A stretch of DNA of 19,059 nucleotides from positions 1 through 19,059 of the forward strand of contig DLAP01000083.1 in assembly GCA_002493965.1 (NCBI GenBank), read 5' to 3'. Positions 8,646 to 14,446 of the stretch are shown one piece after another. The notes under the pieces were generated by a model. The model was given only the letters and a program-made list of their open reading frames with translations. It did not search any database and was not told where the DNA came from. Source of the DNA: Clostridiales bacterium UBA7044. Lineage in GTDB: Bacteria; Bacillota; Clostridia; Oscillospirales; Oscillospiraceae. The first letter of the stretch is position 1; every line of letters begins with the position of its first letter. The position numbers and the translations under genes are program-made.

Positions 8646-9310
8646 ACATTTTGTGTGTTTCCGATCAGGAATGTCCTGCCCTGTGGGACTACTACCAGCC
8701 CGGCCGGCTGAAGGAATATGATTTGATTCTGGCCTGCGGCGACCTGAACTCCAACTATCTGAGCTTCCTTGTTACCATGGCCCGGTGCCCCGTGCTGTAC
8801 GTCCACGGGAATCATGACGGCGGCTACGTCCAGCGCCCCCCGGAGGGCTGCGACTGTATTGATGGTCAGGTAGTCACCTACAACGGCCTGCGGATTTTGG
8901 GTCTGGGGGGCTGTCGGAAATACCGTCCCGGCAGCCATCAGTACACGGAGCCAGAAATGCGCCGCCGGATCCAGAAGGTACAGCCCAAGCTCCGGAAGCT
9001 CCATGGCATCGATATCATCGTGACCCATGCGCCGCCGGAGGGGCTGGGAGATGACAGTGACCCCGCCCACTGGGGCTTCGCCGCACTGCGGGAGCTGCTG
9101 GAGCAGTACCATCCGCCCTTCCTGATCCACGGTCATGTCCACACCACCTACGGCTGCAACCGCCCCCGGGAGATTGAATACATGGGAACCACCATTGTGA
9201 ACGCCTTTGAGCGCTATTCCATTCAAATCCCAGACCCTCCCTGCAAGGAGAAAGAGCGGGGAAAGGTCATCTATAAGACCCGCCTTCCGGCACACAAAGA
9301 GTTTATTTAA
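8642..9310 (+). CDS. Calcineurin-like metallophosphoesterase
   Basis: A 222-residue single-domain metallophosphoesterase. The metal-binding motifs appear in order: SDQE near residue 8 (DxE in place of the common DxH), GDLN (33-36), GNHD (56-59), THAPPEG and a final GHVHTTYG. The start is a GTG whose bases overlap the TGA of the BMP-domain gene, with AAAGGAG about 11 bases before it, so the two proteins are made together. Family members hydrolyse phosphomonoesters or phosphodiesters; the substrate cannot be told from sequence. The obligate pairing with a BMP/ParB-like protein suggests a shared ligand, which is an inference. Confidence 0.9.
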   Translation: MNILCVSDQECPALWDYYQPGRLKEYDLILACGDLNSNYLSFLVTMARCPVLYVHGNHDGGYVQRPPEGCDCIDGQVVTYNGLRILGLGGCRKYRPGSHQYTEPEMRRRIQKVQPKLRKLHGIDIIVTHAPPEGLGDDSDPAHWGFAALRELLEQYHPPFLIHGHVHTTYGCNRPREIEYMGTTIVNAFERYSIQIPDPPCKEKERGKVIYKTRLPAHKEFI

Positions 9311-9327
9311 TAAAGAGAGGCAAAACA

Positions 9328-9975
9328 ATGTTTACAGGTTTTACACCGGAAACCTTTGATTTCCTCTGGGGCATCCGGATGAACAACAATCGGGACTGGT
9401 TTATGGAGCACAAAAGCCAGTATGTGAAGAGCCTTTATGAGCCGATGAAGGCCCTGGGGACAGAGCTTTTCCAGCCCTTTCTCAATAAAAGCGGCAACCT
9501 TTTGAAAGTCAGCCGAATCTACCGGGACGCCCGGCTCCACCACCCGGATCCCTACAAGGAGAGCCTCTGGATCTGCATTCGGCAGGATGTGGAGTGGTGG
9601 GCGGAAAATCCCTGCCTGTACTTTGAAATCCGTCCTGAGGGAGTTTCCTACGGCTTCTTCCTCTGGCATCCCCGGACAGCCTCCATGGAGGACTTTCGGA
9701 AACGGATCACGGACCGGCCGGAAGAATTTCTGTCCCTGATCCGCTCTACGGAAGAAAAGACCGGGCTCCCTGTTTCCGCCGAATGCTATAAGCGCCCGAA
9801 GCTCACGGACAATCCGGACTTGGCGCCCTTCTTTGCCTGGAAGGGGCAGATCGGCTGCGTCATCGATGAGGAGCCGGGGGACAATTTATTCACCCCGGAG
9901 CTGGCGGTCCGGGTCCGGAACTTCTTTCAGACGCTGATCCCGCTTTACGATTATTTTAATCAGTTTAAGGTATAA
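9328..9975 (+). CDS. DUF2461 family protein
   Basis: A 215-residue soluble protein matching DUF2461 (the TIGR02453 group): an N-terminal FTPETFDFL segment, the NNNRDWF motif near residues 24-30, a central SRIYRDARLHH-type segment and a C-terminal LIPLYDYF. The biochemical role of the family is not established. AGAGAGG precedes the ATG. It begins 17 bases after the phosphoesterase and probably shares its transcript. No membrane segment or signal peptide is seen. Confidence 0.9.
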   Translation: MFTGFTPETFDFLWGIRMNNNRDWFMEHKSQYVKSLYEPMKALGTELFQPFLNKSGNLLKVSRIYRDARLHHPDPYKESLWICIRQDVEWWAENPCLYFEIRPEGVSYGFFLWHPRTASMEDFRKRITDRPEEFLSLIRSTEEKTGLPVSAECYKRPKLTDNPDLAPFFAWKGQIGCVIDEEPGDNLFTPELAVRVRNFFQTLIPLYDYFNQFKV

Positions 9976-9980
9976 AAACG

Positions 9981-10014
9981 CCCCGGTTCTCTTCTAAAAG
10001 GGAGAATCGGGGAA
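9981..10014. terminator. Stem-loop after the DUF2461 gene
   Basis: An 11-bp stem with one G-U pair (CCCCGGTTCTC with GAGAATCGGGG) lies just after the stop. On the plus strand no T-run follows. On the minus strand TTTTT follows but no minus-strand gene feeds it. It is probably an RNA 3' end or weak terminator for the upstream genes. Confidence 0.45.
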
Positions 10015-10042
10015 ACAAAGGAAATTATTTGTTCCGCGCGGC

Positions 10043-10071
10043 TTGCATATTCCATTTCCGTATGATAAGAT
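10043..10071 (+). promoter_or_regulatory. Toxin mRNA promoter
   Basis: TTGCAT (10043-10048), 17 bases, then an extended -10 (TGA followed by TAAGAT, 10066-10071). The predicted start near 10078 gives a leader of about 70 bases before the toxin ORF. Confidence 0.65.
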
Positions 10072-10120
10072 GGGACTGGCCGCAAGGCCCGGAAGGGACA
10101 CCACACAACGGCGGACGGAT

Positions 10121-10144
10121 TACCTCTCCTGATAAAGGAGGTGG
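10121..10144 (+). promoter_or_regulatory. Shine-Dalgarno with facing anti-SD arm in the toxin leader
   Basis: The toxin ribosome binding site AAAGGAGGTGG (10134-10144) is nearly ideal. Five bases upstream of AGGAG lies CTCCT, within ACCTCTCCT, so the leader can fold a small hairpin (loop GATAA) that hides the binding site. Sequestration of this kind is typical of type I toxin mRNAs. Confidence 0.55.
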
Positions 10145-10148
10145 TGAA

Positions 10149-10238
10149 ATGGTTACATATGAAAACCTGTTTTCCTATAGCATGGTTATCATTGCAGTCA
10201 TTACACTTGTCCTTGCTTTTACGCGCAGAGATAAGTAA
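10149..10238 (+). CDS. Holin-like toxin peptide (type I toxin-antitoxin)
   Basis: A 29-residue peptide opening MVTYENLFSYSM, with one membrane helix (about 8-24) and a short basic tail TRRDK. It matches the pattern of the Firmicutes putative holin-like toxin family (PF16935): MVTYE opening, one hydrophobic helix, a charged end. Such peptides damage the membrane when overproduced. ATG 10149 is fixed by the strong Shine-Dalgarno 4 bases before it; the longer in-frame ORF upstream lacks such a site and is not hydrophobic. It is flanked by its own promoter and faced by a convergent antisense RNA gene. Toxicity is inferred from the family and context. Confidence 0.75.
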   Translation: MVTYENLFSYSMVIIAVITLVLAFTRRDK

Positions 10239-10248
10239 GCAATTCCCC

Positions 10249-10299
10249 AAAAAGGAATCGCTCCGTCCCATAGCTTCCCGGCAACAGACGGAGCAATTC
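10249..10299 (-). terminator. Terminator of the antisense RNA
   Basis: On the minus strand a 13-bp stem with one G-U pair (10299-10287 with 10267-10255) is followed by C and TTTTT. On the plus strand the same stem has a C-A mismatch and no T-run, so it works mainly for the antisense RNA. Confidence 0.75.
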
Positions 10300-10339
10300 G
10301 TTAGATAAGGGGAGGTAACCGTTCGTTGGTGTTCCTTCC
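10249..10339 (-). ncRNA. Convergent antisense RNA, putative antitoxin
   Basis: A transcript of about 90 bases is predicted on the minus strand, starting near 10339 and ending in the TTTTT at 10253-10249, 11 bases short of the toxin stop codon. Near its 5' end it carries TTACCTCCCCTTATC (complement of 10304-10318), which can pair with the toxin ribosome binding site GATAAAGGAGGT with a small internal loop. Its 3' half is fully complementary to the toxin mRNA's 3' untranslated region. Both features suggest an RNA antitoxin. Existence of the RNA is predicted only from promoter and terminator signals. Confidence 0.6.
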
Positions 10340-10345
10340 ATTATT

Positions 10346-10374
10346 ATAATAGCGCATCCGGCGGGAGAAATCAA
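10346..10374 (-). promoter_or_regulatory. Antisense RNA promoter
   Basis: On the minus strand, TTGATT (10374-10369) and TATTAT (10351-10346) are 17 bases apart. The -10 lies in a perfect palindrome, TATTATAATA, so a plus-strand TATAAT (10345-10350) overlaps it and may serve dapA, although no good plus-strand -35 is visible. Confidence 0.6.
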
Positions 10375-10408
10375 GGATTCCCACCGAGAATTTTAAGGAG
10401 AAACAGAC

Positions 10409-11299
10409 ATGAAAAACACCATTTTTACCGGCATGGCCACGGCGCTCATCACCCCCATGACCAAAACCGGCATCGACTATGAGGCACTGGGCCGCTTCAT
10501 TGACTTCCAGATCGAAAGCGGCATCAACGCCCTGGTGGTCATGGGCACCACCGGCGAAAACGCCACCATTGAATATGACGATCAGAAGGAGGTCATCCGC
10601 TACACCGTGGAGCGAGTGGCAGGCCGGGTCCCTGTCATTGCCGGTACTGGCACCAATAATACCACCCATGTTCTGGAAAACACCCAAAATGCCTGTGAGG
10701 TAGGTGCGGACGCCGTTCTTGTTGTGACCCCCTACTATAATAAGGCCACCCAGAACGGCCTGGTTCAGTTCTTCACCACCATTGCCGACGCATCCCAAGT
10801 GCCGGTGATCCTCTATAACGTCCCCGGCCGCACTGGTGTGAACCTGCTGCCCAAAACCGTGGCCATCCTTGCCGAGCACCCCAACATCGTAGGCATCAAG
10901 GAAGCCACCGGCAATGTGGCCCAGATGATCGAAATTCAGACCCTCTGCGGCGATAAGATCGACATCTATTCCGGCGAGGACGCCCTCACCGTTCCCATGA
11001 TGGCCATGGGCGCGGCAGGCACCATCAGTGTTTTGAGTAACGTTCTGCCCAAGGAGTGCGTGGCCATGACCGACGCCTGCATGGCCCGGGACTTTAAGAC
11101 CGCCGCCCAGTGGCAGTGTAGGTTCATGGGTCTTATTAACGCCCTGTTCAGCGAGGTCAACCCCATCCCGGTCAAGGCCGCCGTGTCCGCCATGGGCTAC
11201 GGTGAGGAAAACCTCCGGCTCCCACTGACCCGGATGGAGGATGGCAACCGGGCGAAGCTGTTTGAGGAAATGCGGAAGCTGGGTGTGAAGGTATGGTAA
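10409..11299 (+). CDS. dapA: 4-hydroxy-tetrahydrodipicolinate synthase
   Basis: A 296-residue TIM-barrel aldolase that condenses pyruvate with aspartate semialdehyde, the first committed step to diaminopimelate and lysine. Visible family residues are the GTTGE loop, Tyr136 in ILYNVPGRTG and the Schiff-base Lys164 in VGIKEATGN. Length is normal. AAGGAG lies 9 bases before the ATG. It heads dapA-dapB-dapF, with dapB overlapping its end by 7 bases. No lysine riboswitch is recognisable in the short leader, which is shared with the antisense RNA promoter. Confidence 0.97.
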   Translation: MKNTIFTGMATALITPMTKTGIDYEALGRFIDFQIESGINALVVMGTTGENATIEYDDQKEVIRYTVERVAGRVPVIAGTGTNNTTHVLENTQNACEVGADAVLVVTPYYNKATQNGLVQFFTTIADASQVPVILYNVPGRTGVNLLPKTVAILAEHPNIVGIKEATGNVAQMIEIQTLCGDKIDIYSGEDALTVPMMAMGAAGTISVLSNVLPKECVAMTDACMARDFKTAAQWQCRFMGLINALFSEVNPIPVKAAVSAMGYGEENLRLPLTRMEDGNRAKLFEEMRKLGVKVW

Positions 11300-12012
11300 C
11301 GGTGATTTGCGGCGCGGGTGGCGCCATGGGCACCCTGCTGTGCGACCTTTTAAAGGACGAAGTGGCAGGCCGGGTCAGCATTGACGGACACAACGGCGCG
11401 GCAAAAACCTTTGCGGAATTGGGCAGCCTCCCCGCCGAAATGGTGATTGACTTCTCCCATCATACCGCCGTGAAGGATGTTTTGGACTATGCCAAGTCCG
11501 TAGGCGCCGCCGCTGTCATCGGCACCACCGGCCACAGTTTGGAGGAAAAGGCCCGGATCCAGGAGGCCGCCAAGGAAATTCCGGTATTCTATTCCGGCAA
11601 TATGAGTTTAGGGATTGCAGTGCTGTGCCGTCTGGCGAAGGAAGCTGCCGGGTACTTCCCCGACGCGGACATTGAGATCGTGGAAACCCATCACAACCGG
11701 AAGGTGGACGCCCCCAGCGGCACCGCCATGATGCTCTATAACGCCATCCGGGAGGTTCGTCCCGAAGCAAAAGCCCACTGCGGCCGCTCCGGCGAGGGCA
11801 AGCGGGAGAAAAACGAAATTGGCATTTCTTCCCTGCGCTTAGGCAGCGTGGTAGGCATCCACGAGGTGCATATCCACACCGGCACCCAGTGCCTGACCCT
11901 GCGGCACGAAGTCGTCACCCGGGCTATGCTGGCGGAAGGGGCTGTGGATGCCGCCCGGTTCCTGCTTGGGAAAGCGCCGGGGCTCTATAATATGGAAGAT
12001 ATGCTGCATTGA
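11293..12012 (+). CDS. dapB: 4-hydroxy-tetrahydrodipicolinate reductase
   Basis: A 239-residue NAD(P)H-dependent reductase acting directly after DapA. The nucleotide-binding loop CGAGGAMG is at the N-terminus, followed by GTTGHS, SGNMSLGIA and the catalytic signature ETHHNRKVDAPSGTA with His133, His134 and Lys137. It belongs to the shorter Firmicutes type (239 against about 270 residues in Escherichia coli). Its start lies within the end of dapA with only a weak AAGGT ahead, implying translational coupling. Confidence 0.97.
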   Translation: MVTVICGAGGAMGTLLCDLLKDEVAGRVSIDGHNGAAKTFAELGSLPAEMVIDFSHHTAVKDVLDYAKSVGAAAVIGTTGHSLEEKARIQEAAKEIPVFYSGNMSLGIAVLCRLAKEAAGYFPDADIEIVETHHNRKVDAPSGTAMMLYNAIREVRPEAKAHCGRSGEGKREKNEIGISSLRLGSVVGIHEVHIHTGTQCLTLRHEVVTRAMLAEGAVDAARFLLGKAPGLYNMEDMLH

Positions 12013-12024
12013 GGAGGAAACACG

Positions 12025-12807
12025 ATGCTTGTTACCTATATGAATGGCGCGGGCAATGATTTTATGGTCATGGACGCCCGGGGAAAGAGCTTGGATCTCC
12101 CCGCTCTGGCGGTGAAATTCTGCGGTCTTACCGGTGCGGACGGTTTTATGGCGACGGACGTTTCCGACAAGGCCGACTTCCGGCTCCACTTTTATAATTC
12201 CGACGGCACCCGGGGGGAGATGTGTGGCAATGGTTCCCGCTGCATCTGCCGGTTTGCCTACGATAATAACATCGCAGGCAAAGAAATGGTGGTAGAGACG
12301 GACGCAGGCCTGGTATACGGCTGGCGGGTAGATGAAAACCGGTACCGAGTGAAGCTGAATAACCCCAGCATTTTAGACCTGCACCGGAAGGGAGACATTG
12401 CCTACGCAGAGTTGGGCTGTCCCGGCGTGCCCCACGCTGTTATGGAATATGAGGGGGATTTGTGGGACAACGCGGACAAGCTGAAGGAAACCTTCCGTAC
12501 CCTTCGCTATGATTCCGCCTTCCCCAAGGGGGCCAATGTGAACTTCTTTCAGATGATGGGCGACAGCGAAATCCGGATTCTGACCTTTGAGCGGGGCGTG
12601 GAGGATTATACCCTGGCCTGTGGAACCGGTACCGCTTCCGTTGCCGCCGTACTGTGGAAGCAGGGACGGCTCCCCGGCGGCGTTCTCTCCGCCCACAACC
12701 GGGGCGGTCTGCTGACCGTCACTGTGGGGGGAGAAAACGGAACCATTACCAGTCTCCTTCTGGAAGGCCCCACTGAAGTCTGCCAAATCTACGATATTGA
12801 GGGCTAA
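12025..12807 (+). CDS. dapF: Diaminopimelate epimerase
   Basis: A 260-residue cofactor-independent epimerase that converts LL- to meso-diaminopimelate for peptidoglycan and lysine. The two catalytic cysteines are Cys67 in EMCGNGSRC and Cys199 in ACGTGTASV. The N-terminal MNGAGNDFMV segment is also typical. GAGGAGGAAA precedes the ATG. It is 12 bases after dapB and completes the cluster. The steps between DapB and DapF (a transaminase or acylase branch) are not encoded here. Confidence 0.97.
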   Translation: MLVTYMNGAGNDFMVMDARGKSLDLPALAVKFCGLTGADGFMATDVSDKADFRLHFYNSDGTRGEMCGNGSRCICRFAYDNNIAGKEMVVETDAGLVYGWRVDENRYRVKLNNPSILDLHRKGDIAYAELGCPGVPHAVMEYEGDLWDNADKLKETFRTLRYDSAFPKGANVNFFQMMGDSEIRILTFERGVEDYTLACGTGTASVAAVLWKQGRLPGGVLSAHNRGGLLTVTVGGENGTITSLLLEGPTEVCQIYDIEG

Positions 12808-12899
12808 ACCAGATACTCCCGGACGAAAAAACAAATTCGCGATATATGAGGAAGTATTCTCACGGCGGATATGATAAGCTGTCTCCGGTGGTGAATCTT

Positions 12900-13376
12900 A
12901 TGGATCAGGTCAAAATTGGAAAATTTATTGCGCAGCTGCGCAGGATGGCGGGCCTTACCCAGGAAGCCCTGGGAGAAAGGCTGAGCGTGACCAATAAAAC
13001 CGTTTCCCGGTGGGAAAACGGAAATTATCTGCCGGACATCGAAACGCTCCAGCTGTTGGCCCGGGAATTTCAGGTCAGCCTTCCGGAACTTCTGGCTGGG
13101 GAACGCCTTCCCGATTCCGGGCAGGAGGAAAAGCCCGCGCCAAGTGAAAGCGCCTTTTCCTTTGAAGAGCGGAAGGCCTATTTTAAGAAAAAGTGGCGCA
13201 GGGAACATATTGCCCTCTTTGTACTCCTGTTTCTTATTCTTGCCGCGTCTATCCTGCTGCCGTTTCTCTTCCACAAGCCCTGGTTCGTCGGCCTGACGCC
13301 GCTGGTTGCCTTCGTGGAATACGGGTATCAGAACAATAAGATGATGATCTATGTGGAGAATAACCTCTACGATTGA
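12900..13376 (+). CDS. XRE-type transcriptional regulator with C-terminal membrane segment
   Basis: A 158-residue protein. Residues about 4-60 form a helix-turn-helix of XRE type (FIAQLRRMAGLTQEALGERL then VTNKTVSRWENG). A charged linker follows, then RKAYFKKKWRREH and one or two hydrophobic segments (about 103-140). ATG 12900 gives MDQVKIGKFI, the usual opening of this family; the upstream in-frame ATG at 12846 has no ribosome binding site. The topology suggests a membrane-tethered DNA-binding protein. It may be transcribed with dapF or from an unseen promoter. The target is unknown. Confidence 0.85.
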   Translation: MDQVKIGKFIAQLRRMAGLTQEALGERLSVTNKTVSRWENGNYLPDIETLQLLAREFQVSLPELLAGERLPDSGQEEKPAPSESAFSFEERKAYFKKKWRREHIALFVLLFLILAASILLPFLFHKPWFVGLTPLVAFVEYGYQNNKMMIYVENNLYD

Positions 13377-13410
13377 AAAAAGCCCTCACCTGATTTCAGT
13401 TGAGGGCTTT
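13376..13410. terminator. Bidirectional terminator between the XRE gene and darA
   Basis: A 10-bp stem (13379-13388 with 13401-13410) begins at the stop codon of the XRE gene. On the minus strand it ends in TTTTTT, making a good terminator for darA. On the plus strand the tail is only TTT. Confidence 0.75.
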
Positions 13411-13423
13411 GGCAGTCTTTGGG

Positions 13424-13494
13424 TTAAGGAAACTCTGATTCAATCGACAAGATCTGCTGCTCAGCCGCAGACAATTGATTCAGAGGTTCCTTAA
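13424..13494. repeat. Imperfect palindrome, possible small mobile or REP-like repeat
   Basis: Two 23-base arms (13424-13446 and 13472-13494) are inverted copies with 3 mismatches, starting and ending TTAAGGAA/TTCCTTAA. A nested TCTGC/GCAGA stem fills the middle. The right arm runs into the stop codon of darA. No ORF lies inside and no T-run follows it. Confidence 0.65.
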
Positions 13495-13838
13495 TACCGT
13501 TCGAACCGGTCTACTTCCAGGACGAACAGCACCACGCCGCCAAGGCGGGTGGCAACGGGAATGGCCGTCTCCATCGGCGACATACTGTTGCCGGTGAGAA
13601 TGGATTCGTATTGGGTCACTGTGCGCTGTCCATACCGTTTCAGAACAGCCATGGCCTCCTCCAGACGCTCATGGTTCAGTCCGATCATGAGGGTAACGCT
13701 CTGCTTTTTGAGAAAGCCGCCGCTGGATTCCAGAACCGTAGCATAGAAACCGTGCTGATTCAGGTCCGTTATCAGATTCTGGTAGTCCTCCCCCTGGATG
13801 ATTGCCAGAATCATTTTGTCACATTTGGGATTTTCCAT
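13491..13838 (-). CDS. darA: Cyclic-di-AMP receptor, DarA/PstA family (PII-like)
   Basis: A 115-residue PII-like protein of the DUF970 family, which binds c-di-AMP as a trimer. It has the MILAIIQGEDYQNLITDL opening, the signature ESSGGFLKK, then TLMIGL, and a C-terminal GGVVLFVLEVDRFERY matching the usual VFVLPVDSF. ATG 13838 is chosen for AGAAGGAG just before it and because the longer ORF upstream would run back through a terminator. No separate promoter is seen in the 42 bases before the start, so it may depend on readthrough from the zinc-ribbon gene. It lacks ammonium-sensing PII features. Confidence 0.9.
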   Translation of the reverse strand: MENPKCDKMILAIIQGEDYQNLITDLNQHGFYATVLESSGGFLKKQSVTLMIGLNHERLEEAMAVLKRYGQRTVTQYESILTGNSMSPMETAIPVATRLGGVVLFVLEVDRFERY

Positions 13839-13880
13839 TTTCTTCTCCTTCTGTAGTTCCCGCCGGAATCGACGGTAGGG

Positions 13881-13911
13881 AAAAGCCCCCACCCGTGGGG
13901 GTGAGGGCTTT
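13881..13911 (-). terminator. Terminator after the zinc-ribbon gene
   Basis: On the minus strand a 13-bp stem with one G-U pair (13911-13899 with 13894-13882, loop CCAC) is followed by a short T tract. It lies between the zinc-ribbon gene and darA and may act as an attenuator for darA. Confidence 0.7.
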
Positions 13912-13930
13912 CGAAGTTCAGATTCAGCAA

Positions 13931-14209
13931 TTAGCCGTTGGCACGCATCTGAGCGAAGCACTCGCTGCAGTATACGGGACGGTCGGACTTGGGCTGGAAG
14001 GGAACCTTGGCTTCGCCGCCGCAGCGGGCGCAGGTAGCGGTGAAGAACTCACGGGGGCCACGGGTGGCGTTCTTGCGAGCGTCACGGCAAGCCTTGCAGC
14101 GCTGGGGCTCGTTCTGGAAGCCGCGCTCTGCGTAGAACTCCTGCTCACCGGCGGTGAACACAAATTCGTTGCCGCACTCTTTGCACACTAAAGTCTTATC
14201 TTCGTACAT
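13931..14209 (-). CDS. Zinc-ribbon protein with CxxC-x17-CxxC domain
   Basis: A 92-residue protein with two zinc-binding modules. The first has CKEC near residue 9 and CKAC near residue 38; the second has CARC and CSEC separated by exactly 17 residues, the pattern of the CxxC-x17-CxxC domain (TIGR04272). Many basic residues lie between. Such proteins are small putative nucleic-acid-binding factors of unknown role. ATG 14209 is preferred because AGAGAGG lies about 8 bases before it and the first CxxC follows shortly. It has a consensus promoter at 14312-14340. Confidence 0.85.
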   Translation of the reverse strand: MYEDKTLVCKECGNEFVFTAGEQEFYAERGFQNEPQRCKACRDARKNATRGPREFFTATCARCGGEAKVPFQPKSDRPVYCSECFAQMRANG

Positions 14210-14284
14210 TGGAAATACCTCTCTTCGGTTTCTTATGCCCCGTGAAATTCCAAGATTCATGTTATAACGCAGGGTCAAAAATTG

Positions 14285-14307
14285 TATGTGGCGAATACTG
14301 CCACATA
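14285..14307 (-). promoter_or_regulatory. 5'-end hairpin of the zinc-ribbon mRNA
   Basis: TATGTGGC (14285-14292) and GCCACATA (14300-14307) form an 8-bp stem with a 7-base loop. The predicted transcription start near 14304 falls within its outer arm. It could be an operator or an mRNA-stabilising stem. Confidence 0.5.
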
Positions 14308-14311
14308 TCCG

Positions 14312-14340
14312 ATTATATACAAATTCCAGGTCCTTGTCAA
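14312..14340 (-). promoter_or_regulatory. Consensus sigma-A promoter for the zinc-ribbon/darA unit
   Basis: On the minus strand, a perfect TTGACA (14340-14335) and a perfect TATAAT (14317-14312) are 17 bases apart. This should be a very strong promoter. The space from here to the ruvB stop at 14447 shows no ORF. Confidence 0.9.
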
Positions 14341-14446
14341 TACTTTATGAAAATATTTTTGAATTTTCTTCACCCTTTGACGCTATGCACAAAGGATGGA
14401 CGCTTGTACGCTGTATGGCAACAGACTGTCCCACCCCTGGCAGGCC

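Noticed and set aside
8639..9328. A 229-codon minus-strand frame opposite the phosphoesterase
   Set aside because: The plus-strand frame carries all metal motifs; the reverse frame has none.
10029..10148. Longer start for the holin-like peptide (69 codons)
   Set aside because: The extension has no ribosome binding site, begins before the predicted transcription start, and would run through the leader hairpin.
10300..10408. Lysine riboswitch or T-box before dapA
   Set aside because: The leader is too short and is taken up by the antisense RNA promoter. No conserved lysine-aptamer or T-box sequence is seen.
14372..14397. CCTTTG/CAAAGG hairpin as a ruvB terminator
   Set aside because: The stem is only 6 bp and neither side has a T-run.
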